From Bradyrhizobium diazoefficiens (GTDB taxonomy: Bacteria > Pseudomonadota > Alphaproteobacteria > Rhizobiales > Xanthobacteraceae), in assembly GCF_016616235.1 (NCBI RefSeq), contig NZ_CP067100.1, positions 2,787,001-2,851,000 of the forward strand: a stretch of DNA of 64,000 nucleotides, given 5' to 3'. Below the pieces are notes generated by a model. The model saw nothing but the letters and a program-made list of their open reading frames with translations, did not search any database and was not told where the DNA came from. Positions within the stretch are counted from its first letter, which is position 1; every line of letters starts with the position of its first letter. Shown one piece after another: positions 15,326-22,038 of this stretch. The position numbers were made by a program, and so were the translations under genes.

Positions 15326-16963
15326 ATGTTCCAAGAACATCACATTTTGCCGCAGAAATTTGCAACCCATCCGGTCATCCGTCTCTTGGGAGAAAGGTTC
15401 AGTCTTGATGCGATTCGAAATCTAATAACGTTGCCGTCTAGGCAGCGGCTGGCCACGGAGCTCAATTCGAGTCCGCATACTGGGGGACACCTCGAAACGT
15501 ACTACAAGGGATTTTGCGAGCATCTGAAGGAGCTCAAAGCGTCTCCGAGCTTCGATGCGGCTGGCGCAGGCGATGCACGTGCACTGGACGAGGTCGCTTC
15601 CGACGTAAACGCGCTTGTAGCCGCTGCGAAGTACGCGCTAGCGAACGGCCATCTGTTTCCCAATACGCCAAAGGGAATGACCGCGGATCAGGCAAATGAT
15701 ACGAACGACAGATGGTTTTCAAACTGGAGGAAATATGCCGCGGACAATGCAGAGCAAATCCGGCAGATGCAGGAAACGGTCGATCAGTTTTACAATGCCG
15801 GTCAGCGGAATGCGGCCTTGGATTTTCCGATTCTGTCCCCGACAAGTGATCTCAGCATGGCAGAGAGGATCGAAATCTTAAAGCGCTTCCCGAAAGGCTC
15901 CCCAATCTCGCTGCAGTCTACCGTTGTCGGCCCTGTTCCTGGTCTTCAGGGACTCATTCCCTCCCTTGTCGACACTCGCCTGCGAGGCTTCTCGCCACCC
16001 GCTCGCTCCGATCACGACGAAAAAGAAGGGTTTACGCAGAGTGATCCGCGCTTCACAGGTGTGGTGCCACCTTTTCCTGCGCTTGGTCCGAATGAACAAC
16101 AGTTCGGCCAACTGCCTCCGACCACCGCTGCGCCGTCAGATCCATTGGTTCTTAGATTTGACCCGATGACTGGTGCGCCACTGCCATTCTACGAAAATCC
16201 GCTAATGCGTGATGACTCTGGCAACGGTTCGTCTCTGGCGCACGATATTCTTCCTTGGTTGGCGGGCGCGGCTGCACTCGGTATCGCAGCCCCGTTCATT
16301 CCGGCGTGGTTGGCCGCGATCCTAGCGGGCGTTGCAGTAACCTCTCGGGTTGCCAATGCGCAGGAGCCAAGTTCCGGAGCCGCGAGGGACATCGCAACTG
16401 ATAGTGGAAGAGTATTCTCGACGGGCGCGCCCGCGTACAACGCGTTCATCAACGAGAGTATGGCAGGCAACACGACGAGCAATAGTGCTTCTATGTCGCC
16501 GATGCCGGAATTGCCGCCGAGCCAGCGCGCGCCGCTTGGTCAAGACGCTGGGTCCGGTGGTTCCTTTTCTGATCGCTTCGGGAACTGGACTGACATGCCA
16601 GTTGGCGCCAAGCCTACCGCGGCGTCGAACGCGCCGGCAGCACCGCCCACTCATCCTGCCAACGCTGTCGAGCCCGAAGAGGTTCGACGTCTCACCCGCG
16701 TGAACGCATCGAACGCGGCAAGTGTGTTTACGTCCGGGAGTGCGCCGGTCCCATATCTGCCGTCCGATCGGTTTGGCAACTGGACCGTGCCGACCGCCGA
16801 CAGTCGGCCACCGCAGACGGGCGGGCCGATCGGCGAGCTCGCGAACGAGCCGAGCTACCTCATTCCACCGCCGATTTTCGGAGCGGATGATCCGGGCAAC
16901 GCGCGCAACGAGGCCGAAGAGTGGTTCTCTCGCTGGATAAGACCGTTTCTTCGGCCGGAGTGA
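15326..16963 (+). CDS. AHH-family HNH/EndoVII nuclease with Pro-rich membrane-linked tail (putative toxin)
   Basis: About 545 residues. The N-terminus carries the AHH nuclease pattern: EHHILPQKFATHP (catalytic His pair at 5-6), then SPHTGGHLETYYKGFCEHL with the second His. This domain normally sits at the C-terminal tip of polymorphic toxins; here it comes first. After ~residue 200 the chain is Pro/Ser-rich, has a hydrophobic hairpin (DILPWLAGAAALGIAAPFI, PAWLAAILAGVAVTS) and two copies of SDRFGNWT near residues 415 and 483. The GC content is lower than that of the flanks. The start is uncertain. I infer an antibacterial nuclease paired with the upstream immunity gene. Confidence 0.65.
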   Translation: MFQEHHILPQKFATHPVIRLLGERFSLDAIRNLITLPSRQRLATELNSSPHTGGHLETYYKGFCEHLKELKASPSFDAAGAGDARALDEVASDVNALVAAAKYALANGHLFPNTPKGMTADQANDTNDRWFSNWRKYAADNAEQIRQMQETVDQFYNAGQRNAALDFPILSPTSDLSMAERIEILKRFPKGSPISLQSTVVGPVPGLQGLIPSLVDTRLRGFSPPARSDHDEKEGFTQSDPRFTGVVPPFPALGPNEQQFGQLPPTTAAPSDPLVLRFDPMTGAPLPFYENPLMRDDSGNGSSLAHDILPWLAGAAALGIAAPFIPAWLAAILAGVAVTSRVANAQEPSSGAARDIATDSGRVFSTGAPAYNAFINESMAGNTTSNSASMSPMPELPPSQRAPLGQDAGSGGSFSDRFGNWTDMPVGAKPTAASNAPAAPPTHPANAVEPEEVRRLTRVNASNAASVFTSGSAPVPYLPSDRFGNWTVPTADSRPPQTGGPIGELANEPSYLIPPPIFGADDPGNARNEAEEWFSRWIRPFLRPE

Positions 16964-17044
16964 AGGCTTTGAAGCCTTGCGCGCGCAGCACGAGTTCGTT
17001 CGGGGGTCGCGCAATGGAGGGCGGCATCATCGCGACGAGTTTTG

Positions 17045-17075
17045 GATCAAGCCGCGGGATGCTGCGGGCTTGATC
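17045..17075. terminator. hairpin between convergent genes
   Basis: GATCAAGCC and GGCTTGATC form a 9-bp perfect stem around a 13-nt GC-rich loop, between the convergent nuclease and monooxygenase genes. No long T-run follows on either strand, so termination strength is uncertain. Confidence 0.4.
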
Positions 17076-17105
17076 GTCTTCTACCGCGCATGAGTTGAAC
17101 GTGCG

Positions 17106-18629
17106 CTACGCAGCAGCTGCTCCGAACCAGGTCGTGAGCGCCTCCGCAAGTCTGTGTTGGCTCTCATCGCCTACCCATGCCACATGCCCGTCGGGCCGCA
17201 CCAGCACGGTTTTCGGAGCTGTGACACGTCCAACGGCCGGGAGCTCCCACGAACCGTCGTAACTGGCATCGACGCGTTTGATGCGATCCGCCCAGGGTGC
17301 GACGCCGAGGCTCTGCGGCGCGCCAAAATTGATCAGGACGCCTCGCGCGCCGTGCAGCAGCGTGAACAATCGCGTGGGGCGGCCATCGACCACCAGATCG
17401 AGATCGGGCATGCGACGGCCGACCAGCGCGTGGCCTTCGCCGAGATCGTAGCGGATGTCGAGCCCGCTCATCATCGCGCCAAAGCGTCGTCGCGGCGCGT
17501 CCATCGCGAGCAGCTCGGAGACGATCTCGCGCGCGGCGTTGAGGCCGTCGTCGGCGCGGCGGAGCAGGGCGATTTGCGCCATGGTGTTGCGCAGCACGCG
17601 CGCGGCAACGGGATGGCGCTCGGCGTGGTACGTGTCGAGCAGGCCGGCGGGCGAGATGCCCTTAACGACCTGCGCCAGCTTCCAGCCGAGATTGACGGCG
17701 TCCTGCACGCCGGTGTTGAGGCCGTGGCCGCCCACGGAGTGATGGACATGCGCGGCATCGCCGGCGAGCAGCACGCGTCCTTTGCGATAGGACACGGCCT
17801 GCCGCGTCGCATCGGTGAAGCGGGAGATGAAGGATGGGCTGTGGACCCCAAAGTCCGTGCCGTAGACGGCGATGAGCGCATCGCTGAGATCGCGCAAGCC
17901 GGGTTCGCCGCTGCGCGCGAGATCTGGCTCCGTCACGAGCACCCGCACGCGTCCGCTCTCGGATTTGCTGAGGCCGTGAAAGCCGAGCGCGTCGTGACGC
18001 AGGCCCCATGCCGGCTCGCCGCGCATCTCGACCTCGGCCATGAGGTTGCTGAGCGTCGGGCCGGAGCCGGTGAAGCCAATCCCGGCCGCTTTGCGCACCA
18101 GGCTGCGGCCGCCGTCGCAGCCGACCAGATAGTTCGTGCGCAACGTCTTGCCGCCGGAGAGCGCAACGTCGACGCCGGTCTCGTCCTGGACGAAGCCAGT
18201 GATGTCCGCGTTGCGATAGATCGGCACCGCCAGCTCCTCGACCCATTCGGCGAGAATGCGCTCGATGTGGCTTTGCGATAGCGCGAGCCCGTAATTGTGC
18301 CTTGTGGGGAGATCGCTGATGTCGAGCCGGGTCCAGGCAAAGCCGGCGAGCTGGGTGATGTGTCCTTCGCGCAGGAAGCGATCGGCCACACCGCGCTGAT
18401 CGAGGATTTCGATGGTGCGGGCATGCAGTCCGCCGGCGCGCGGCTCGACGAGGTCCTGGTTCGCGCGCCGCTCGACCACGGCGACATCGATATTCGCGAG
18501 CGCGAGCTCGGGGGCCAGCATCAGCCCGGTCGGGCCGCCGCCGGCGATGATCACCGCGTGGTCGCCTGCGGCCGCGCGATTTGCGTTGGCTCGGCCGCGC
18601 GGCCGGGACGTCGGAAGCAGTACAGGCAT
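17106..18629 (-). CDS. FAD-dependent aromatic monooxygenase (PheA/TfdB/Rox-type)
   Basis: About 507 residues, class A flavoprotein hydroxylase. It has the FAD Rossmann motif (VIIAGGGPTGLMLAPELA), the DG motif (YLVGCDGGRSLVRKAAGI) and the second FAD motif (VLLAGDAAHVHHSVGGHGLN). A C-terminal thioredoxin-like domain follows, as in phenol and rifampicin monooxygenases. The substrate cannot be told from sequence; a phenolic or polyketide compound is likely. The chosen ATG has GAGGGGG just upstream. The gene stands alone. Confidence 0.8.
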   Translation of the reverse strand: MPVLLPTSRPRGRANANRAAAGDHAVIIAGGGPTGLMLAPELALANIDVAVVERRANQDLVEPRAGGLHARTIEILDQRGVADRFLREGHITQLAGFAWTRLDISDLPTRHNYGLALSQSHIERILAEWVEELAVPIYRNADITGFVQDETGVDVALSGGKTLRTNYLVGCDGGRSLVRKAAGIGFTGSGPTLSNLMAEVEMRGEPAWGLRHDALGFHGLSKSESGRVRVLVTEPDLARSGEPGLRDLSDALIAVYGTDFGVHSPSFISRFTDATRQAVSYRKGRVLLAGDAAHVHHSVGGHGLNTGVQDAVNLGWKLAQVVKGISPAGLLDTYHAERHPVAARVLRNTMAQIALLRRADDGLNAAREIVSELLAMDAPRRRFGAMMSGLDIRYDLGEGHALVGRRMPDLDLVVDGRPTRLFTLLHGARGVLINFGAPQSLGVAPWADRIKRVDASYDGSWELPAVGRVTAPKTVLVRPDGHVAWVGDESQHRLAEALTTWFGAAAA

Positions 18630-18776
18630 GTCGTGACCCCCTCGACTTGTTGCTTTGGATGTTCCTTGGGCCGGGGGTTCTACGGCAGGAGCGGGGACTT
18701 GAAGCAAGCCCCTTGCGCATCACATATCAACCTGGGAGGAGGGGCTTATGCGTCAGCGCTCGCCGCGTTGCGGCCA

Positions 18777-19034
18777 CTAGTCGTCCTTCGACACATCGCC
18801 GGGCTTGGCGGGAGCATCGATGGTGCCGCCATCGCCGTGAACGAGATCGCGGCCCCTGTCCTCGCTCTCGCCGGCGTCCTCGACGATCGCCTCTTGTGTG
18901 TCGCGCTCCTTTTCGATGCGCGGCTTCGGTCCCGGCAGATCTCGCGATGTCTTCGGTGAGGATGTCTTCGGTGAGGATGTCTTCGGTGAGGATGTCTTCG
19001 GCGAGGTTGTCCTGCGCGAGCTGTCGACCATCAT
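18777..19034 (-). CDS. small hydrophilic protein with SSPKT repeats
   Basis: 85 residues, no signal or membrane segment. Near the N-terminus four tandem hexapeptides (about TTSPKTSSPKTSSPKTS) are encoded by 18-bp DNA repeats (about 18940-19010). The rest is acidic and charged (EKERDTQEAIVEDAGESED). AGGAGG lies 7 bp before ATG 19034. The repeats resemble Ser-Pro-Lys linkers that bind DNA or are phosphorylated, but function is unknown. Confidence 0.55.
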   Translation of the reverse strand: MMVDSSRRTTSPKTSSPKTSSPKTSSPKTSRDLPGPKPRIEKERDTQEAIVEDAGESEDRGRDLVHGDGGTIDAPAKPGDVSKDD

Positions 19035-19081
19035 CGGCGGTCCTCCTGATCGGCTAACGCGGGCCCTGGCAATTCGTTCGT

Positions 19082-19167
19082 TTGACACGTCGGGCAAAAC
19101 ACTGGCATACTGGCATCGTCGAAAGAGTTTGGTTCAGCCCGCGCGGACAATCCGCGGCGGGCTTTTT
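19082..19167 (+). ncRNA. candidate sRNA unit 1 of the array
   Basis: -35 TTGACA 19082-19087, -10 CATACT 19106-19111, predicted start near 19118. The terminator stem AGCCCGC/GCGGGCT extends by GCGGA/TCCGC across a CAA loop with one bulged G, then five T. The predicted RNA is ~50 nt. Confidence 0.55.
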
Positions 19168-19212
19168 CATGTCCGCTTCGCAAAGCCGATTTCGCCGAAA
19201 TCGAAATGCGGT

Positions 19213-19299
19213 TTGACACGTCGGGCAAAACACTGGCATACTGGCATCATCGAAAAGAGTTTGGTTCAGCCCGCGCGGACAATCCGCGGCGGGCTTTTT
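19213..19299 (+). ncRNA. candidate sRNA unit 2 of the array
   Basis: -35 TTGACA 19213-19218, -10 CATACT 19237-19242, the same terminator as unit 1 ending in T at 19295-19299. The body differs from unit 1 by one substitution (ATCGTC to ATCATC) and one extra A. Confidence 0.55.
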
Positions 19300-19344
19300 C
19301 ATGTCCGCTTCGCAAAGCTGACTTCGCCGAAATCGAAATAGGGT

Positions 19345-19431
19345 TTGACACGTCGGGCAAAACACTGGCATACTGGCATCATCGAAAAGAGTTTGGTTCA
19401 GCCCGCGCGGACAGTCCGCGGCGGGCTTTTT
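19345..19431 (+). ncRNA. candidate sRNA unit 3 of the array
   Basis: -35 TTGACA 19345-19350 with the same -10 and body as unit 2. The hairpin loop is CAG instead of CAA, a change confined to the loop. T-run at 19427-19431. Confidence 0.55.
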
Positions 19432-19477
19432 CATGTCCGCTTCGCGAAAGCTGACTTCGCCAAAATCGAAATAGGGT

Positions 19478-19565
19478 TTGACACGTCGGGCAAAACACCG
19501 GCATAATGGCATCATCGAAACGAGTTTGTTCAGACCCGCGCGGAGACATCCGCCGCGGGTTTTTT
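19478..19565 (+). ncRNA. candidate sRNA unit 4 of the array
   Basis: -35 TTGACA 19478-19483, -10 CATAAT 19502-19507 (closest to consensus of the set). The terminator is re-sequenced but still paired (ACCCGCG with CGCGGGT, CGGA with TCCG), followed by six T. Maintenance of pairing despite changed bases argues for selection on the RNA hairpin. Confidence 0.55.
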
Positions 19566-19770
19566 CGTTTCGATTCCGCAATCGGACGGTGGCCCACGCA
19601 TCACGGCCACGCACTCGCTTGATACGCGTTCATGGAGCGCCGCTCGGCGTGCCGCCGTCCGAACCATTGCTGGCCGCGCACGCGCGAACGTGCCGGCCTC
19701 GCGGCGCCGGGCGCTGTTCGCCCGCGCCGCTGCGGTCTCCGGGACCGGAGATAGGGTTCGCGCCCGAAAC

Positions 19771-19792
19771 GATCGCGCCTCATTGCGCGATC
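19771..19792. other. inverted repeat upstream of the small-gene cassette
   Basis: GATCGCGC and GCGCGATC form a perfect 8-bp stem with a 6-nt loop, ending 31 bp before the first ATG of the cassette. It may be an operator or a leader hairpin. The rest of 19567-19823 shows nothing convincing. Confidence 0.35.
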
Positions 19793-19823
19793 TGCCGCGC
19801 ATTTTCTTTCGTGGAGGGAGACG

Positions 19824-19895
19824 ATGACCGCCTACCTGATATCGCTCGCGCTCGCGGGCCTCGTTGCCATCGTGCTGTGGGAGACGTTTGCATGA
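19824..19895 (+). CDS. 23-residue membrane peptide
   Basis: A 23-residue ORF, nearly all one membrane helix (AYLISLALAGLVAIVLW). GGAGGGAGACG stands directly before the ATG. Its TGA overlaps the next ATG in an ATGA junction, so it opens a translationally coupled cassette. It could be a small lysis or regulatory membrane peptide. Confidence 0.5.
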   Translation: MTAYLISLALAGLVAIVLWETFA

Positions 19896-20122
19896 GCGAG
19901 GAAATGGAAATTACGCTCGTGAGTGAGCCGCTCCGCGTCCCTGCGCGAAAGAAGACGTCCAGCGCGCGCACCCTGACCGAGATGCGGCTCGCGGCGTGCC
20001 GTCGCCTTATCTCTGGTCGGGCACCAATCAATATCGCGCCGGCAAGTACGTCCGTGACGGCGTCTACGACCCAGGCAAGGTCGATCCGCAGCTGGGATGC
20101 GCGGCGCTCATCGTCGCGCTGA
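19892..20122 (+). CDS. N-terminal frame of a possibly frameshifted phage-type gene
   Basis: This frame starts at the ATGA overlap with the 23-residue ORF. It reads MSEEMEITLVSEPLRVPARK and then a basic stretch to about EMRLAA (near 19996). After that the sequence looks out-of-frame (Ser/Thr/Arg-rich) until the stop at 20122. The natural continuation is in the -1 frame from about 19996 (next entry). It is either one gene with a one-base disruption or programmed shift, or a short gene that overlaps the next. Confidence 0.45.
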   Translation: MSEEMEITLVSEPLRVPARKKTSSARTLTEMRLAACRRLISGRAPINIAPASTSVTASTTQARSIRSWDARRSSSR

Positions 20123-20277
20123 TGGAGCTCGATCCCGAGATCAGCTTTGCGGGAGCAAAGATCGCAAAGAGCCCGGGGGCCGGCGATTCCAAGCGGCCTT
20201 CGCTGACGAACCCGTCGAAAGGCTCGATCGGCGCGTTCGTGGTCAACCTGGTCAGAGCAATTCTTGGAAGGAAATGA
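19996..20277 (+). CDS. C-terminal frame of the same gene; possible phage muramidase-like fragment
   Basis: Reads SPYLWSGTNQYRAGKYVRDG then VYDPGKVDPQLGCAALIVAL, which looks like a folded enzyme segment. It faintly recalls phage peptidoglycan hydrolases, but I cannot assign it firmly. The only start is a GTG at 19996 without a ribosome site, so it probably depends on the frame at 19892. Its stop overlaps an ATG (ATGA at 20274), though the better start of the next gene is 20280. Confidence 0.5.
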   Translation: MPSPYLWSGTNQYRAGKYVRDGVYDPGKVDPQLGCAALIVALMELDPEISFAGAKIAKSPGAGDSKRPSLTNPSKGSIGAFVVNLVRAILGRK

Positions 20278-20279
20278 AC

Positions 20280-20429
20280 ATGTGGACGATCTTCGACATC
20301 ATTCTCTTCGCTGCTGGATTTGCTGGCTGCTGGTTTTGCAAGGATCCGGTCATCCGGTTCGTAACCGGGACCGAGGCCCTGATCAAATCGCTCGAGGTCA
20401 AGCTCGCAGCTTTGCGGGCCAAATCGTGA
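20280..20429 (+). CDS. 49-residue membrane protein
   Basis: One N-terminal membrane helix (TIFDIILFAAGFAGCWFC) and a short amphipathic end (ALIKSLEVKLAALRAKS). GGAAGGAAATGAAC precedes the ATG. The stop overlaps the next start. It looks like a phage lysis-accessory peptide. Confidence 0.55.
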   Translation: MWTIFDIILFAAGFAGCWFCKDPVIRFVTGTEALIKSLEVKLAALRAKS

Positions 20430-20680
20430 TGCTCGCAAAGATCAAGGCGGCCTGCCTGCACTCCATGACCATCGCCTGGAGCTATTGCATCGCGCTCGCC
20501 GGTGCGCTGGCTTCGACCATCGATGACCTCGCCGATGCGCTCGGCGATCCCGGCGTCAAGGATCAGATCAGCTCCGCCATCGGCGACGTCAAGACGACGG
20601 GACGCATCCTGCTGGTGATCTCCATCGTCACCATCATCGCGCGCCTGCGAACGCTCAGGAGAAAAGACCAATGTGGATGA
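20429..20680 (+). CDS. 83-residue membrane protein of the cassette
   Basis: Starts inside the stop of the preceding gene (TGATG). Two hydrophobic segments (IAWSYCIALAGALAST and GRILLVISIVTIIARL) flank an acidic linker (DDLADALGDPGVKDQISSAI). It overlaps the next gene by 10 bp. Two-helix phage membrane protein; function unknown. Confidence 0.6.
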   Translation: MLAKIKAACLHSMTIAWSYCIALAGALASTIDDLADALGDPGVKDQISSAIGDVKTTGRILLVISIVTIIARLRTLRRKDQCG

Positions 20681-21054
20681 CGATCATTTCGTTTCTCGGC
20701 GGCCCCGTCGTCAAGGCGCTGATCGATGCCTACAGCGCGAAGCTGAAAGCCGAGAATGTCGACAGCAAGATTGCGGCGGATCTCGCCGTGAGCGAGATCG
20801 CGTCGCAGACGGCCGAAACCAAGGCCGTGATGCAGTATCGAATCGCGGAGCTCGGCTATTGGTACGAGCCGGACAAGTTGATCGGTTACTGCGTGACGAT
20901 CTATTTCTCGAAGCTCCTTGTCTGGGATAAGGTTCTCGGCCTCGGCACCACGGACGCATTGGCGGGATTCGCCGCTACCACGGCCAACCTCGTGGTGTCC
21001 TTCTATTTCGCCAAGCGCGGGTTCGAGAATGTTGCAAGGATCATCAAGCGGTGA
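20671..21054 (+). CDS. holin-like phage membrane protein
   Basis: 127 residues. An N-terminal FLGGPVVKALIDAYSAKLKA is followed by a charged helix, then two membrane segments (IGYCVTIYFSKLLVWDKVLG and AGFAATTANLVVSFYF) and a basic end (GFENVARIIKR). The WDKVLGLGTTD element and the terminal aromatic-Arg signature resemble 3TM holins of rhizobial prophages and gene-transfer agents. Holins permeabilise the inner membrane to release endolysin. Confidence 0.65.
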   Translation: MWMTIISFLGGPVVKALIDAYSAKLKAENVDSKIAADLAVSEIASQTAETKAVMQYRIAELGYWYEPDKLIGYCVTIYFSKLLVWDKVLGLGTTDALAGFAATTANLVVSFYFAKRGFENVARIIKR

Positions 21055-21350
21055 AGGTTCAGGACCAAGAGATTCGAGCGATCGTCGCCGAAACGCTGGC
21101 CGAGCAGCACAGGATGCAGCAGGAGAGCGTCGATGCGATCGTGTTGAAGGCGGTTGCGTCGGTGCTGGCTTCCTTTGGAATCGAAGATGACGACCGCAAG
21201 GAGCTGAGGGCTGACTTCCAGCACCTGCGGAGATGGCGAAAGAGCGTGGAGCAGGCGCAGAGCTACACATTCAAGGCCGTGATCACAGTGATTGCTACCG
21301 GTCTGATGGGAGCCGTCTGGCTCGGCGTCAAGGTCGTACTGGGCAAGTAA
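21051..21350 (+). CDS. phage-derived membrane protein, DUF6127-like
   Basis: 99 residues, start overlapping the preceding stop by 4 bp. A helical N-terminal half ends in LRADFQHLRRWRKSVEQAQS, then one C-terminal membrane helix (AVITVIATGLMGAVWLGVKV). The DFQHLRRWR signature is typical of DUF6127 proteins in prophage lysis regions. Role unknown, probably accessory to the holin. Confidence 0.65.
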   Translation: MKVQDQEIRAIVAETLAEQHRMQQESVDAIVLKAVASVLASFGIEDDDRKELRADFQHLRRWRKSVEQAQSYTFKAVITVIATGLMGAVWLGVKVVLGK

Positions 21351-21413
21351 GCCTCCACTACGGCGACATCGCCGCGCTTTCATTCACGTCATTTCTCGCC
21401 AGCGGGCGGTCTC

Positions 21414-21842
21414 ATGTACAGAATTCGTATCGTCGATGTGTCCGATGACGACATTGCTGACACCCTGGCCGATCTGCATCAACTGACGTTCTTCGATGCG
21501 GCGGCCATGCCGCAGTTCGAGCTTGGAGCGTGGTGGCTGGCCTATCATGGTCATGAGCCGGTCGCGTTTGCCGGCGTCGTGCCATCGACGCACGCTCGCC
21601 ATGGCGGCTACTTCTCCAGGGTTGGCGTGTTGCAGCGGCACTGGGGGCGCGGCCTTCAGTGCAGGTTGATGCGTGCAATCGAAATGCGGGGGCGGCGTAT
21701 AGGGTGGGATAGCATCGTGTCCGACACCACAGAAAACCCGGTCTCTGCCAATAATTTCATCCGGGCGGGCTATCGGCTCTTCGAGCCCGAGGCGCCCTGG
21801 GCCTGGTCGCACAGCCTTTATTGGCGCAAATGGCTCCGCTGA
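21414..21842 (+). CDS. GNAT-family N-acetyltransferase
   Basis: 142 residues. It has the GNAT core: FAGVVPSTHARHGGYFSRVG, the acetyl-CoA loop (VLQRHWGRGLQCRLMRAIE), and NPVSANNFIRAGYRLFEP late in the domain. Such genes commonly sit at the end of phage structural/lysis modules. It follows the DUF6127-like gene by 63 bp and is closed by a strong terminator. Confidence 0.8.
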   Translation: MYRIRIVDVSDDDIADTLADLHQLTFFDAAAMPQFELGAWWLAYHGHEPVAFAGVVPSTHARHGGYFSRVGVLQRHWGRGLQCRLMRAIEMRGRRIGWDSIVSDTTENPVSANNFIRAGYRLFEPEAPWAWSHSLYWRKWLR

Positions 21843-21890
21843 TAGGAGCGGGTTTCCCGTGATGCGGAAGGTAACCCCCTCAACGTAGAT

Positions 21891-21927
21891 AAGGGCCCGG
21901 CAGCTTGACGGCTGCCGGGCCCTTTTT
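21891..21927 (+). terminator. strong Rho-independent terminator
   Basis: GGGCCCGGCAGC and GCTGCCGGGCCC form a perfect 12-bp stem with a 6-nt loop and five T directly after. The flanking AA and TT extend the pairing. It ends the phage-derived cassette. Confidence 0.85.
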
Positions 21928-22038
21928 GCGTATTGAAGCGATGTGGGTGAAGCACTTGCGAAGTCGGCGGCGCCGGGCTTTAAGTTGGCCCTGCAGGATA
22001 ATTCGGCGACCATAAGCCGATGTAAGGGAGTGCTGTCG

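Larger units (their letters stand above)
19081..19566 (+). repeat. tandem array of four ~132-bp promoter/terminator units
   Basis: Four head-to-tail units begin at 19082, 19213, 19345 and 19478 (spacing 131, 132, 133 bp). Each has TTGACA, 18 bp, CATACT or CATAAT, a short body, a Rho-independent terminator and, in the first three, a conserved ~45-bp spacer. Units 1-3 are nearly identical. Unit 4 diverges in the terminator stem and lacks the spacer. No protein-coding signal was found: the frames open through the array only reflect the repeat. Confidence 0.85.

Noticed and set aside
19081..19566. CRISPR array
   Set aside because: The repeats are ~132 bp and nearly identical throughout, with promoter and terminator inside, and no unique spacers; no cas genes are present.
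18898..19614. Several open frames on both strands through the tandem array
   Set aside because: They arise because each repeat unit happens to be open in these frames. The peptides simply repeat the DNA unit and run across promoters and terminators.
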